Below, piece after piece: positions 1-9,376 of a DNA stretch of 64,000 bases. Under the pieces are notes generated by a model, which saw nothing but the letters and a program-made list of their open reading frames with translations, was not told where the DNA came from and searched no databases. The stretch is taken from contig NZ_BMOI01000011.1 in the NCBI RefSeq assembly GCF_014646995.1, positions 62,001-126,000 of the forward strand, written 5' to 3'. Each line of letters opens with the position of its first letter. Position 1 is the first letter of the stretch. This stretch comes from Curtobacterium luteum (lineage in GTDB: Bacteria > Actinomycetota > Actinomycetes > Actinomycetales > Microbacteriaceae). The translations under genes were made by a program, and so were the position numbers.

Positions 1-548
1 TCGAAGAGGACGGCCGACACGTACAGACCGCTCCCGCCGGCCAGGACCGCGACGCCGCCCTCGGCGTGGATGCGCTCGATCGCGCGCCGGGCATCACGCT
101 GGTACGCGGCGACGCTGGCCTCGTCCGTCACGTCGAGCACGTCCAGCAGCCGGTGCGGCACGCCGTGGCGCTCGGCCAGCGACAGTTTGGCGGTTCCGAT
201 GTCCATGCCTCGGTAGAGCTGCATGGCGTCGGCGTTGACGACCTCCGCCGGCCGGCCGGCGGCGCGGACGCGGTCGGCGATCGCGACGGCGAGGTCGGAC
301 TTGCCCGTGCCGGTGGCGCCGACCACGGCGACCAGGTCGGCGGGTCCGGTCGGCCCGGTGCCCACGGTGGGGGCAGAGACCGCGTCAAGGTCAGCGGCCG
401 CCGTCGGGGCAGCGCCCGCCGACGGGGCTGCACCCGCCGTCGGGTCAGCGGCCGCCGTCGGGGCAGCACCCGCCGTCGGGTCAGCGGCCGCCGTCGGGGC
501 TGCACCCGCCGTCGGGGCAGCGGGCGCGTCGCGGTCAGCGGTCGACAC
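1..548 (-). CDS. miaA: tRNA dimethylallyltransferase MiaA (3' end beyond window)
   Basis: MiaA transfers a dimethylallyl group to A37 of tRNAs that read codons starting with U; MiaB next door then methylthiolates the same base. The reading frame runs off the left edge. The P-loop GATGTGKSD and the following [17 protein letters not shown] segment are diagnostic. The frame is open back to a GTG at 548, which overlaps the miaB stop by 14 bases; this adds about 60 residues of Ala/Pro/Asp-rich repeat before the P-loop. A GTG at 365 would remove the repeat and give a normal-length N-terminus. Neither start has a convincing ribosome binding site. Identity is firm; the start is not. Confidence 0.88.
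   Translation of the reverse strand, partial: MSTADRDAPAAPTAGAAPTAAADPTAGAAPTAAADPTAGAAPSAGAAPTAAADLDAVSAPTVGTGPTGPADLVAVVGATGTGKSDLAVAIADRVRAAGRPAEVVNADAMQLYRGMDIGTAKLSLAERHGVPHRLLDVLDVTDEASVAAYQRDARRAIERIHAEGGVAVLAGGSGLYVSAVLF
391..516. repeat. 36-bp tandem repeat at the miaB/miaA junction
   Basis: Units starting tcagcggccgccgtcgggg lie at 391, 445 and 481. The last two are 36 bp and nearly identical; the first is 54 bp through an extra 18-bp submodule. In the miaA frame they encode repeats of [12 protein letters not shown]. Whether they are translated depends on the miaA start. Confidence 0.85.
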
Positions 549-2031
549 GGAGGGTCGGGAGACCGAGCGACACCGGTCGCGGCCCGTCCGTGCCCGCGGC
601 CGTCGGCGCCGGGACGCCGCAGCTCTCCGCCTGCGCCCGGTCCCACGCGTCGCCCGCGCGGGTCCGGCGGATGCGGAGCGGGCCGTCGTTGTCCGCGATG
701 AGGAAGTGCGGCGCCGCGCGGGTGACCTCGACCGTGACGACGTCACCGGGCCGTGGCACGTCGGAGCCCGCGGGGACGGAGAAGTGCACGAGCCGGGAGT
801 CCTCGGCGCGGCCGGACAGGCGGTGCGTCTCGTCGTCCTTCTTGCCCTCACCGGTCGCGACGAGGACCTCGACGCTCCGACCGACCTGCGCGGCGTTCTC
901 CTCAGCCGTGATGCGCTCCTGGAGGGCGGTGAGCCGCTCGTACCGCTCCTGCACGACCGCCTTGGGGAGCTGGTCCGGCATGGTTGCCGCCGGCGTACCC
1001 GGACGGATCGAGTACTGGAACGTGAACGCCGAGGCGAACCGCGAGGCCTCGACGACGCGCAGCGTGTCCTCGAAGTCGACGTCGGTCTCCCCCGGGAACC
1101 CGACGATGATGTCGGTGGAGATCGCCGCGTGCGGGATCTTCGCGCGCACGCGGTCGAGGATGCCGAGGAACCGCTCGCTCCGGTAGCTCCGGCGCATGGC
1201 CTTGAGGATGCGGTCCGAACCGGACTGCAGCGGCATGTGGAGCTGCGGCATGACGTTCGGCGTCTCCGCCATCGCGTCGATCACGTCGTCGGTGAACGCC
1301 GCCGGGTGCGGGCTGGTGAAGCGGATGCGCTCCAGGCCCTCGATCGCCCCGGCCGCTCGCAGGAGCTTGCCGAACGCCTGCCGGTCGCCGAACTCCACGC
1401 CGTAGGAGTTGACGTTCTGCCCGAGGAGCGTGACCTCGATCGCTCCGTCGTCGACGAGTGCCTGGATCTCCGCCAGGACGTCGCCGGGGCGACGGTCCTT
1501 CTCCTTGCCGCGGAGGGACGGCACGATGCAGAAGGTGCAGGTGTTGTTGCAGCCGACGGAGATCGAGACCCATCCGCTGTAGGTGGAGTCGCGTTTGGTC
1601 GGCAGCGTCGACGGGAAGACGTCGAGTGACTCGAGGATCTCGATCTGTGCCTCGTCGTTGTGGCGCGCACGCTCGAGCAGGGTCGGGAGGGAACCCATGT
1701 TGTGCGTGCCGAAGACGACGTCGACCCACGGCGCCTTCTCAAGGATGACGTTCTTGTCCTTCTGCGCCAGGCAGCCGCCGACCGCGATCTGCATCCCCGG
1801 GTGCTCACGCTTGATGCCTGCGAGGTGTCCGAGGTTGCCGTACAGCCGGTTGTCCGCGTTCTCGCGCACGGCGCAGGTGTTGATGACGACCACGTCCGCC
1901 TGCTCGCCGTCGGCCGCGACGTACCCGGCGGCGCGCAACGACCCGCTGAGCCGCTCCGAATCGTGCACGTTCATCTGGCACCCGTAGGTGCGGACTTCGT
2001 AGGTGCGGGGGCGCGCTTCGACGGTGGCCAT
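535..2031 (-). CDS. miaB: tRNA-2-methylthio-N6-dimethylallyladenosine synthase MiaB
   Basis: MiaB is a radical-SAM methylthiotransferase that completes ms2i6A37 on tRNA, using the product of MiaA. The 498-residue protein has the expected order of domains: an N-terminal UPF0004 domain with cysteines at 18, 53 and 87 that would hold one 4Fe-4S cluster, the radical-SAM motif CNNTCTFC at 161-168, and a C-terminal TRAM region. The ATG at 2031 has a GGAGG site a few bases upstream. It follows recX by 72 bases and overlaps the proposed miaA start, in the usual actinobacterial order recA-recX-miaB-miaA. Confidence 0.96.
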   Translation of the reverse strand: MATVEARPRTYEVRTYGCQMNVHDSERLSGSLRAAGYVAADGEQADVVVINTCAVRENADNRLYGNLGHLAGIKREHPGMQIAVGGCLAQKDKNVILEKAPWVDVVFGTHNMGSLPTLLERARHNDEAQIEILESLDVFPSTLPTKRDSTYSGWVSISVGCNNTCTFCIVPSLRGKEKDRRPGDVLAEIQALVDDGAIEVTLLGQNVNSYGVEFGDRQAFGKLLRAAGAIEGLERIRFTSPHPAAFTDDVIDAMAETPNVMPQLHMPLQSGSDRILKAMRRSYRSERFLGILDRVRAKIPHAAISTDIIVGFPGETDVDFEDTLRVVEASRFASAFTFQYSIRPGTPAATMPDQLPKAVVQERYERLTALQERITAEENAAQVGRSVEVLVATGEGKKDDETHRLSGRAEDSRLVHFSVPAGSDVPRPGDVVTVEVTRAAPHFLIADNDGPLRIRRTRAGDAWDRAQAESCGVPAPTAAGTDGPRPVSLGLPTLRVDR

Positions 2032-2103
2032 GATCCCTCCAGTGTAGGTCGCCGCACGGCGTCCACGAGGTCGCCCCGACGCTCGCCGTGCCGACCCTCG
2101 GCG

Positions 2104-3102
2104 CTACTCGAACCGGACGCTGCCGCCGCCCGGACCAGGCCGGCGTGCCGTGCCGTCGAGCGCGCGCTCGACCGCGATGCGCACCACGCCTGAACCGTAG
2201 CCCTTGCGCATCAGGAACCCGGAGAGCCGGCGCTCCGCAGTCGCCCGATCGAGGCCACGCAGCTGTCCCGCACGCTTGGCCGCGAGCTCGAGGGCCCGCA
2301 CGAACTCGTCGTCGGAGTCGTCCGCCGCTGCCTCGAGTGCCGCGTCGATCGCGACCTGGTCGATGCCCCGGCGACGGAGTTCCGCGACGACACCCTGCCG
2401 GCCGAGACCCTTGCGTTCGTGGAGGCGGTCGACGAGGTCCGTCGCGAGTGCCACGTCGTCGAGGAGCCCCACCCGGGTCAGTCGTTCGATCTCCCCCTCG
2501 ACCACGTCCGCGTCGAGGTCGTGCTTCGCGAGTGTCTGCCGCATCTCGGATGTGCTGACCCCACGTCGGCCGAGCGCCCGCATGCTGAATCGCTCGGCGT
2601 CCGCGCGTTGCTCGTCCAGGGGTCGAGGTGCGTCCTCGGGGTCGAGCTCCTCGCCGCCGAGGATCGAGAACACCGACGCGCTCGGGGCGTCGGCCTCGGC
2701 GCCGTGGTCGTAACCGGCCCGTTCCGCACGGACGCTCCGACCGGAGGCGTCACCGACCACCGGCGACAGCCACTCAGCCTGGGCGCGCGCACCCCGGAGG
2801 GGTACCGGCGCGTCGGCGTCCAGACCGTTCGACGTCTCGGTCGTGGGCGCGAACCGGGCTTCGGCAGCAGCAGCCTCGGCTGCGACAGCCTCGGCGGTCG
2901 CAGCCTCGGCGGTCACAGCGTCGGCGGTCACAGCGTCCGTGTCGGGCTCGGGCGTGCCATCGGAGTTCGTCACGGGCGGGACCGAGCGACCGGCCGAACG
3001 ACCGGGCCCGCTCGATCCGCGACGCGACCTCGCACCGAACAGGTCGGTGACCGGTGCGAGGTCGTCGTCACCGCGGGACGTGCCCCTGTCGGAGGAGGTC
3101 AC
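2104..3102 (-). CDS. recX: RecX family regulator with long N-terminal extension
   Basis: RecX proteins bind and restrain RecA filaments. The C-terminal part (about residues 165-325) shows the family's helical repeats, with [18 protein letters not shown] and [17 protein letters not shown]. The protein is 332 residues, whereas RecX is usually about 150-220. The extra N-terminal 165 residues are acidic and low-complexity, including a stretch of [19 protein letters not shown] encoded by short GCCTCGGCGGTC-type DNA repeats at about 2868-2940. The GTG start overlaps the recA stop as GTGA, so translation is coupled to recA. A shorter internal start cannot be excluded. Confidence 0.87.
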   Translation of the reverse strand: MTSSDRGTSRGDDDLAPVTDLFGARSRRGSSGPGRSAGRSVPPVTNSDGTPEPDTDAVTADAVTAEAATAEAVAAEAAAAEARFAPTTETSNGLDADAPVPLRGARAQAEWLSPVVGDASGRSVRAERAGYDHGAEADAPSASVFSILGGEELDPEDAPRPLDEQRADAERFSMRALGRRGVSTSEMRQTLAKHDLDADVVEGEIERLTRVGLLDDVALATDLVDRLHERKGLGRQGVVAELRRRGIDQVAIDAALEAAADDSDDEFVRALELAAKRAGQLRGLDRATAERRLSGFLMRKGYGSGVVRIAVERALDGTARRPGPGGGSVRFE

Positions 3103-4166
3103 GCGCCCTTGCGCTCGGCGAGCTTCGGCGCGATCGAGTCGACCGGGGCCTCGGCCGCGGCGTCCTTCGCGGCGCCGACGCCCAGCTTCGTCAGGATCTT
3201 GCCTTCGATCTCGGCTGCGATCTCCGGGTTCTGGATGAGGAACGACCGCGAGTTCTCCTTGCCCTGCCCCAGCTGGTCGCCGTCGTACGTGTACCAGGCG
3301 CCGGACTTCTTGACGATGCCGTGATCGACACCGAAGTCGAGCAGCGAGCCCTCGCGCGAGATGCCCACGCCGTACAGGATGTCGAACTCGGCCTGCTTGA
3401 AGGGCGGGGCCATCTTGTTCTTGACGACCTTCACACGAGTGCGGTTGCCCACCGCGTCCGTACCGCTCTTGAGCGTCTCGATGCGGCGGATGTCGAGGCG
3501 GACCGACGCGTAGAACTTGAGCGCCTTGCCGCCCGCGGTGGTCTCCGGGCTGCCGAAGAACACACCGATCTTCTCGCGCAGCTGGTTGATGAAGATCATC
3601 GTCGTCTGCGTCTGGTTGAGCCCACCGGCGAGCTTGCGGAGCGCCTGCGACATGAGGCGCGCCTGCAGACCGACGTGGGAGTCGCCCATCTCGCCCTCGA
3701 TCTCGGCACGGGGCACGAGCGCGGCGACCGAGTCGACGACGATGAGGTCGATGGACCCGGAGCGGACGAGCATGTCGGCGATCTCGAGCGCCTGCTCACC
3801 GGTGTCGGGCTGCGAGACGAGGAGGGCGTCGATGTCCACGCCGAGCTTCTTCGCGTACTCGGGGTCGAGGGCGTGCTCGGCATCGATGAACGCGGCGATG
3901 CCGCCGTTGCGCTGGGCGTTGGCGATCGCGTGGAGCGTCAGGGTCGTCTTACCGGAGGACTCCGGCCCGTAGATCTCGATGATGCGACCGCGCGGGAGCC
4001 CGCCGATGCCGAGCGCGACGTCGAGCGCGACCGAGCCGGTGGGGATGATGGAGACGGGTGCACGCTCGTCCGAGCCGAGGCGCATGACCGTGCCCTTGCC
4101 GAACTGACGATCGATCTGGGCGAGAGCGGTCTCGAGGGCCTTCTCGCGGTCCTGGGGTGAGGGCAT
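3099..4166 (-). CDS. recA: Recombinase RecA
   Basis: RecA forms filaments on single-stranded DNA, drives strand exchange and triggers LexA self-cleavage. The 355-residue protein carries the Walker A motif GPESSGKT at residues 67-74 and the conserved [15 protein letters not shown] and [15 protein letters not shown] segments. I chose the ATG at 4166 ([11 protein letters not shown]) rather than upstream in-frame starts because it is preceded by GAAGGAAG and matches normal RecA length. recX overlaps its stop codon. A LexA-type box lies about 210 bases upstream, which supports SOS induction. Confidence 0.98.
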   Translation of the reverse strand: MPSPQDREKALETALAQIDRQFGKGTVMRLGSDERAPVSIIPTGSVALDVALGIGGLPRGRIIEIYGPESSGKTTLTLHAIANAQRNGGIAAFIDAEHALDPEYAKKLGVDIDALLVSQPDTGEQALEIADMLVRSGSIDLIVVDSVAALVPRAEIEGEMGDSHVGLQARLMSQALRKLAGGLNQTQTTMIFINQLREKIGVFFGSPETTAGGKALKFYASVRLDIRRIETLKSGTDAVGNRTRVKVVKNKMAPPFKQAEFDILYGVGISREGSLLDFGVDHGIVKKSGAWYTYDGDQLGQGKENSRSFLIQNPEIAAEIEGKILTKLGVGAAKDAAAEAPVDSIAPKLAERKGA

Positions 4167-4375
4167 GGTGCGCTTCCTTCGTGCTGGATGTCGGCTGCCT
4201 GTAGGCTGTCGCGCCACCCCGGCCGGTGCTGCAAGGCCGGTGCTTCTGCGACAAGGCGTCGGGCCTGTCCCGATGTCGTTCAACCTACGGCTGGCCACCG
4301 ACATCACTGCCGACGTCCACACCGCCTGTGGAAGGAACACCCGGACGAGTCCGTTGTGCAGGAAGCTACCACCGG

Positions 4376-4391
4376 TAGAACACGTGTTCGA
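4376..4391 (-). promoter_or_regulatory. Probable SOS (LexA) box of recA
   Basis: The plus strand reads TAGAACACGTGTTCGA, containing the perfect palindrome GAACACGTGTTC. This matches the actinobacterial LexA box (TCGAAC-N4-GTTCGA) with one end mismatch. It lies in the recA upstream region, between recA and the DUF3046 gene. Confidence 0.82.
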
Positions 4392-4424
4392 GCGACACGC
4401 CGAACAGAGTTTCGGACGCGCGGA

Positions 4425-4649
4425 TCAGTCCTTCGGTTCGGCGAGGCCCTTGCCGTGGCGGCGCTCCAGCGGGACGTCCTGCGAGTCGCACAGGGCCTCC
4501 CAGACCGTCCGCGCGTCGACGCCGGCGCGGAGTGCGTCGGCAGCGGAGCGGCCACCGATCGCCTCGAGGACGACGTCCTGGGTGACGACCGCGCCGTAGG
4601 CCTCGCCGAACACCTGGTCGACCGCTCGCCAGAACTCACTCACACGCAC
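4425..4649 (-). CDS. DUF3046 family protein
   Basis: A 74-residue small acidic protein matching the actinobacterial DUF3046 family, which is nearly always found just upstream of recA; its function is not known. Recognisable parts are the N-terminal MRVSEFWRAVDQVFGEAYG and a central helical stretch ending in DVPLERRHGKG. The start is a GTG at 4649, with TAGGGT located 6 bases before it, so the message is probably leaderless. It is separated from clgR by a strong hairpin terminator. Confidence 0.88.
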   Translation of the reverse strand: MRVSEFWRAVDQVFGEAYGAVVTQDVVLEAIGGRSAADALRAGVDARTVWEALCDSQDVPLERRHGKGLAEPKD

Positions 4650-4655
4650 CCGACC

Positions 4656-4661
4656 ACCCTA
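4656..4661 (-). promoter_or_regulatory. -10 element of a leaderless start (DUF3046 gene)
   Basis: On the minus strand TAGGGT is followed by 6 bases and then the GTG start. This spacing places transcription initiation on the start codon. Confidence 0.6.
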
Positions 4662-4665
4662 ACGA

Positions 4666-4699
4666 GAACACCCCCACCGGCGGACCGGCGGGGGTGTTC
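4666..4699 (-). terminator. Hairpin terminator downstream of clgR
   Basis: GAACACCCCC pairs with GGGGGTGTTC, and an internal CCGG/CCGG extends the stem over a CGGA loop. It sits between the clgR stop and the DUF3046 gene. Confidence 0.85.
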
Positions 4700-4713
4700 G
4701 TGAGCAGTGCGGG

Positions 4714-5022
4714 TCAGCGCACCGCGAGGTCGTTGTCGAACTCGGCGACGAGCTCGTCGGGCAGCGTGTCGGGGACGGGCGTGAGCCCCTCGACGACCGC
4801 GAGACGGTCGCCCACCTCACGCATGATCGTGGAGATGGGGGTGTCCAGTGCGTCGGCGACCGAAGCGAGGATCTCGGAGCTGGCTTCCTTCTGTCCGCGC
4901 TCCACCTCGCTGAGGTAGCCGAGTGCGACGCTGGCCTTGGACGCGACCTGACGGAGGGTCCGGCCCTTCTGCAAGCGGAAGTCCCGAAGGACGTCGCCGA
5001 TCTCCTGACGAACGAGAACCAT
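4714..5022 (-). CDS. clgR: ClgR-like helix-turn-helix regulator
   Basis: A 102-residue XRE/Cro-type DNA-binding protein with the HTH at about residues 10-65 (GRTLRQVASKASVALGYLSE, then VERGQKEASSE). The family member ClgR activates Clp protease and other stress genes in actinobacteria and commonly autoregulates. The location downstream of pgsA-cinA and before recA is the conserved place for clgR. The ATG at 5022 is preceded by GGAGGAG. A perfect inverted repeat in the upstream region may be its own operator. Confidence 0.88.
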   Translation of the reverse strand: MVLVRQEIGDVLRDFRLQKGRTLRQVASKASVALGYLSEVERGQKEASSEILASVADALDTPISTIMREVGDRLAVVEGLTPVPDTLPDELVAEFDNDLAVR

Positions 5023-5080
5023 GAGAACTCCTCCTTCCTGTCGTCTCCGCGCCCGCCCGACCGGGTCGATCGGGAGAGGT

Positions 5081-5102
5081 CCGGCAACATTAGCGTTGCC
5101 GG
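5081..5102 (-). promoter_or_regulatory. Inverted repeat in the clgR upstream region
   Basis: CCGGCAAC-ATTAGC-GTTGCCGG is a perfect 8-bp inverted repeat with a 6-base spacer, 58 bases upstream of the clgR start. The minus strand contains TAATGT, a plausible -10 element, inside the repeat. A role as an autoregulatory operator is inference. Confidence 0.5.
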
Positions 5103-5175
5103 TTGCAGCATGCTAGCCACTCGGGCTGCGGTCCTGCTGGAGATTGCGTCAGATGTAACCCAGTGGAAACGGTGC

Positions 5176-5694
5176 CTATTCCCCCGCGGTGGGGAGAGCG
5201 CCGTTCGCCGTGGACGACATCCGTGCCAGGAGTTCGGAGACCGTGCCCTCCCGGATTGCCGTGCGGTCACCCGAGAGGTGCAGCTCCCAGGCGACGGCGC
5301 GTTCCGCCGACGCGATGCCGACGAACACCGTGCCCACCGGCTTGCCGTCCTGCGGGTCCGGGCCCGCGACACCCGTCGTGCTGATCCCCCAGGTCGCGGG
5401 CTCCCCGTCCACGGACAGTGCGGAGCGGACACCCGCGGCCATCTGCCGGGCGACCTCGGGGTCGACGGCGCCGCGCTCGGCGAGCAGGTCCGCCTCGACG
5501 CCGAGCACCGTGTGCTTCACCGGCGTCGCGTACGCCACGACACCACCACGGACGACGGCACTCGCACCGGGGACACCGACGAGCGTCGCGACGACGAGCC
5601 CACCGGTCAGCGACTCCGCCACGGCGACGGTCTCGCCCCGGGCGGTGAGCGCAGCGACGACCTCGCGCGCGGAGCCGTCGACGTCCGTCGTCAC
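5176..5694 (-). CDS. CinA C-terminal domain protein (nicotinamide-nucleotide amidase)
   Basis: A 172-residue protein equivalent to the C-terminal domain of CinA (PncC type), which deamidates nicotinamide mononucleotide in pyridine nucleotide salvage. The signature is VAVAESLTGG near the N-terminus, followed by YATPVKHTVLGV and TTGVAGPDPQDGKPVGTV. The N-terminal MoaB-like domain of full CinA is absent, as in many actinobacterial members. The GTG start overlaps the pgsA stop as GTGA, so the two are translationally coupled. Confidence 0.92.
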   Translation of the reverse strand: MTTDVDGSAREVVAALTARGETVAVAESLTGGLVVATLVGVPGASAVVRGGVVAYATPVKHTVLGVEADLLAERGAVDPEVARQMAAGVRSALSVDGEPATWGISTTGVAGPDPQDGKPVGTVFVGIASAERAVAWELHLSGDRTAIREGTVSELLARMSSTANGALPTAGE

Positions 5695-6329
5695 GCCGTG
5701 GCCCGGTTGTGCTTCCACGCCTGCCAGAGGTAGTCGAGTCCGCTGAGCACGGTCGCGAGCAGTGCGGCGGTCATCAGGACGGTGTTGACCACGTGCGCCC
5801 AGTCGCCGACCAGCTGCCACCAGGGGAACAGCGCGAGCGTGATCGCGACGGCCTGCAGGACGGTCTTGATCTTCCCGCCACGGCTCGCGGGGATCACCCG
5901 GTCCGAGAGCACGGCGAACCGGAACACGGTGATGCCGATCTCCCGCACCATGATCAGGACGGTGACGAACCAGGGCAGTTCGCCGAGGATCGAGAGCGCC
6001 ACGAGCGCGCCGCCGATGAGGACCTTGTCCGCGATCGGGTCGACGAGCTTGCCGAAGTCCGTGACGAGGTTCTGGCGCCGAGCGATGATGCCGTCGGCAC
6101 TGTCGGTGATGATCGCGACGACGAAGAGCACCGCGGCCCAGATGCGCAGCGAGCCGTCCTGACCGCCGTCCGCGAGCAGCAGGACGAAGAACAGCGGCGC
6201 CATGAGGATGCGCACGACCGTGATGATGTTCGCCACGTTCGCGGTCGATGCGGGCCCGTCGCCCTTGCGGATCAGTCGCCCTCGCCAGGGGAACTGCGCC
6301 GCACTGTGCGCGCCTTCGGTGCTGGTCAT
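5691..6329 (-). CDS. pgsA: CDP-diacylglycerol-glycerol-3-phosphate 3-phosphatidyltransferase
   Basis: An integral membrane enzyme that makes phosphatidylglycerol phosphate from CDP-diacylglycerol. The CDP-alcohol phosphotransferase motif D-x2-DG-x2-AR-x8-G-x3-D-x3-D is complete, with D76, D79, R84, G93, D97 and D101. Several hydrophobic helices surround it. I chose the ATG at 6329 (MTSTEGAHS), which has AGGGAG upstream and lies 5 bases after the ftsK stop, over an in-frame ATG at 6359. The product is 212 residues, a normal length. Confidence 0.94.
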   Translation of the reverse strand: MTSTEGAHSAAQFPWRGRLIRKGDGPASTANVANIITVVRILMAPLFFVLLLADGGQDGSLRIWAAVLFVVAIITDSADGIIARRQNLVTDFGKLVDPIADKVLIGGALVALSILGELPWFVTVLIMVREIGITVFRFAVLSDRVIPASRGGKIKTVLQAVAITLALFPWWQLVGDWAHVVNTVLMTAALLATVLSGLDYLWQAWKHNRATA

Positions 6330-6334
6330 CGCAC

Positions 6335-9259
6335 TCACTCCCTGCCGGTCAGTCCCCACGCGTCCTCGTCCGGTCCGTCGTCCTCCTCAGGGTACCCGCG
6401 CGTCATGTCCGCCACCGGGTCGTCCCCGTACCGGTCGCCGTCGTCCGGCGCGGACGCAACCGGCGCAGCAGCAGCGGGAGCGACGGGAGCGGCGGCCGGG
6501 GGTTCCTCGCCCCGGAGCTTCGCGAGCACCCCCGGGAGCTGGTCCGGCGTGACGAGGACGTCGCGGGCCTTCGACCCCTCGGACGGTCCGACGATGTCGC
6601 GGGACTCCATGAGGTCCATGAGGCGTCCGGCCTTGGCGAACCCGACGCGGAGCTTGCGCTGCAGCATCGACGTCGAGCCGAACTGCGTCGACACGACCTG
6701 CTCGACCGCGGCCAGGAGCAGCTCGAGGTCGTCGCCGATGTCCGCGTCGATCTCCTTGCGCTCGACCACGGCCTGGACGTCCTGGCGGTACTCGGGTCGG
6801 GCTTGCCGGGTGACGTGCTGCACGACCTCGGCGACCTCGCTCTCCTGCACCCAGGCGCCCTGCACGCGCAGGGCCTTCGACGAGCCCATCGGCAGGAAGA
6901 GCGCGTCGCCCTGGCCGATGAGCTTGTCGGCACCCGGCTGGTCGAGGATGACCCGCGAGTCGGTGACGCTCGTCACCGCGAAGGCCACGCGCGACGGCAC
7001 GTTCGCCTTGATGAGGCCGGTGATGACGTCGACCGACGGGCGCTGGGTCGCGAGCACGAGGTGGATCCCCGCGGCACGGGCGAGCTGGGTGATGCGGACG
7101 ATCGACTCCTCGACGTCGCGCGGGGCGACGAGCATGAGGTCGGCGAGCTCGTCCACGACCACGAGCAGGTACGGGTACTTCTTGAGCTTCCGCTCACTCC
7201 CCGCCGGCAGGATGATCTCGTTGTTCTCGATCGCCTTGTTGAAGTCGTCGACGTGGCGGAACCCGAACGACGCGAGGTCGTCGTACCGCATGTCCATCTC
7301 CTTCACGACCCACTGCAGCGCTTCCGCCGCCTTCTTCGGGTTCGTGATGATGGGCGTGATGAGGTGCGGGACCCCGGCGTAGATCGAGAGCTCGACGCGC
7401 TTCGGGTCCACGAGGACCATGCGTACCTCGGACGGCTTCGCGCGCATCAGGAGCGAGGTGATCATCGAGTTGATGAACACCGACTTGCCGGAGCCGGTGG
7501 AGCCGGCCACGAGCAGGTGCGGCATCTTCGCGAGGTTCGCGACGACGAAGCCGCCCTCGACGTCCTTGCCGACACCGATCGTCATCGGGTGCTTCGACTT
7601 GCGGGCCGCGTTCGACCGGAGGACGTCGCCGAGCGACACCGTCTCGCGGTCGGTGTTCGGGATCTCGACGCCGATCGCGCTCTTGCCCGGGATCGGCGAG
7701 AGGATGCGCACCTCGTTCGAGGCGACGGCGTACGACAGGTTCTTCGACAGCGCGGTGACCCGCTCGACCTTCACGCCGGGACCGAGCTCGATCTCGTAGC
7801 GCGTCACCGTCGGTCCACGGGAGAACCCGGTGACCTTCGCGTCGACCTTGAACTCGGTGAGCACGCCGGTGATCGCCGCGACGATGTCGTCGTTCGCCTG
7901 GCTGCGGGCCACCGACGGGGTCCCCGCGCTCAGCGTGGTCGCCGCCGGCAGACGGTACGGCTTGTCCGGGTCCTCGTCGTCGGCTGCGGCGGACAGGCCG
8001 TCGGCCGCGTCGGCCGGGTCGTCGACGGGGTCCTCGGCCGGGAGGCTCGGGGAGACCACCGGGGACACGCCGGCATCCGGGCGGGTCGCCTCGCCCACCG
8101 TCGGCTCGGCCACGCGCGCGGGTGCGGCGGGCACCTCGGCGCCGAAGTCGCGCAGGGCCTGCTCGGCGTGCTCGAGCTCCTGCTCGATCGAGTCGTTGAG
8201 GTTCACCGATCCGGGCTCGGCCGGCGTGTGGTCGACGAGTCCGGCGGCGGCTCCGGCGTTCGGGGAGGCCGACGGCGGCACGGGCGGGGCGGCCTGCGTC
8301 GCTGCGGCGGGCAGCACGGGGCTGTCGAAGGCCGGTTCTTCCTCGCGGCCGGACTTGTTGCGGCGCCACCACGGCACGGTCTCGACCGACTCGTCGCCGG
8401 GTGCTCCGTCCTCGCCGAAGCCGAGGTCGTCGAAGAGCTGGAACTCCTGCGAGTCCTTCTTGCCCTTGCCGCGGGGCTTCCGCGACGTCGACTCCGGCGC
8501 GGTATCGACCGCGTCGTCCGCAGGGGCGGGCGCGGGGGCGCCGAAGAGGTAGGCGTAGAGCTCGTGCAGGCGGCGGCCGGTCTTGTTCGGCGGCGTCTTC
8601 GTGATGATGAAGAGCGAGAGCACCAGCAGCACGACTGCGACCGGGACGGCGACCCACGCGGTCGCGATCGTGACGAGCCACCCGATGACGACCCAGCCGA
8701 GCACACCTCCGGCGGCGGCGAGGGCCGGCATGCCGTCGGACGCGCTCGGGGTGCCGCCGAAGACGTGGCACAGCGACGAGATCGAGACGAGCAGGATCCC
8801 GAGGCCGATCCCGATGCGGGTGTTGTCGTGCACCGACGCCGGGTGCCGGAACAGCCATCCGGCGAACACGACCATGATCACCGGCAGCGCGAAGGCGAGA
8901 CGGCCGAAGAGTCCACCGAACGTGTACGCGTCGAGGTTCACCGACACCGCGCTCGTCGGGTTGAGCCACTCGACCACGGCACCGGCGATGGCGAGCAGGA
9001 CGAGCAGGAACGGGAAGCCGTCGCGCCGCTGGTCCTTCTCGAGGGACTCCTTGCCGAGCACGCGGAAGAGGGCGCCGACGCCGTGGGCCATCGCGAGCCA
9101 CGCCGTCACGAGCGGGTTCTGCTCACGGAAGACCGGGGGCTGGCTGGCCGGTGGCAGCTTCTTCGTCGTGGCCTGGGTGCGCGACGTCCCGCGCGTCGTG
9201 CTCGTGCGCGACGACGAGGACGCGCGTGAGCGCGTGGTCGACTTGGTGCCTCCGGCCAT
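6335..9259 (-). CDS. ftsK: DNA translocase FtsK/SpoIIIE
   Basis: FtsK pumps chromosomal DNA through the closing division septum. The 974-residue protein has four to five N-terminal membrane segments (about residues 75-240), a long acidic Ala/Pro-rich linker (about 250-480), the RecA-like motor with Walker A GSTGSGKS near residue 585 and [10 protein letters not shown] downstream, and a C-terminal winged-helix gamma domain ending [12 protein letters not shown]. The start at 9259 ([11 protein letters not shown]) has AGGG upstream; an earlier in-frame ATG is less likely. pgsA follows directly. Confidence 0.97.
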   Translation of the reverse strand: MAGGTKSTTRSRASSSSRTSTTRGTSRTQATTKKLPPASQPPVFREQNPLVTAWLAMAHGVGALFRVLGKESLEKDQRRDGFPFLLVLLAIAGAVVEWLNPTSAVSVNLDAYTFGGLFGRLAFALPVIMVVFAGWLFRHPASVHDNTRIGIGLGILLVSISSLCHVFGGTPSASDGMPALAAAGGVLGWVVIGWLVTIATAWVAVPVAVVLLVLSLFIITKTPPNKTGRRLHELYAYLFGAPAPAPADDAVDTAPESTSRKPRGKGKKDSQEFQLFDDLGFGEDGAPGDESVETVPWWRRNKSGREEEPAFDSPVLPAAATQAAPPVPPSASPNAGAAAGLVDHTPAEPGSVNLNDSIEQELEHAEQALRDFGAEVPAAPARVAEPTVGEATRPDAGVSPVVSPSLPAEDPVDDPADAADGLSAAADDEDPDKPYRLPAATTLSAGTPSVARSQANDDIVAAITGVLTEFKVDAKVTGFSRGPTVTRYEIELGPGVKVERVTALSKNLSYAVASNEVRILSPIPGKSAIGVEIPNTDRETVSLGDVLRSNAARKSKHPMTIGVGKDVEGGFVVANLAKMPHLLVAGSTGSGKSVFINSMITSLLMRAKPSEVRMVLVDPKRVELSIYAGVPHLITPIITNPKKAAEALQWVVKEMDMRYDDLASFGFRHVDDFNKAIENNEIILPAGSERKLKKYPYLLVVVDELADLMLVAPRDVEESIVRITQLARAAGIHLVLATQRPSVDVITGLIKANVPSRVAFAVTSVTDSRVILDQPGADKLIGQGDALFLPMGSSKALRVQGAWVQESEVAEVVQHVTRQARPEYRQDVQAVVERKEIDADIGDDLELLLAAVEQVVSTQFGSTSMLQRKLRVGFAKAGRLMDLMESRDIVGPSEGSKARDVLVTPDQLPGVLAKLRGEEPPAAAPVAPAAAAPVASAPDDGDRYGDDPVADMTRGYPEEDDGPDEDAWGLTGRE

Positions 9260-9297
9260 GGGCAGAACCCTAATCCCCGCCCAGGACAAAGCGAGGG

Positions 9298-9346
9298 AGG
9301 CCCGCCGCAGCGTCCGTGACGGACGTGTGACGGGCCTCCAGGCCGG
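9298..9346 (-). terminator. Palindromic terminator between rnj and ftsK (family A repeat)
   Basis: GAGGCCCG pairs with CGGGCCTC around an inner CGTCCG-TGA-CGGACG hairpin. The right edge carries gggcctccaggccgg, the core of the family A intergenic repeat found about 15 times in this window. Confidence 0.75.
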
Positions 9347-9376
9347 ACCGCGCGCGAGCGCGACCGGCGGACGCGA

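Noticed and set aside
6248..9229. A 993-codon open frame antisense to ftsK
   Set aside because: It has no family resemblance and follows the codon pattern of the opposite strand; long antisense frames are expected at this GC content.
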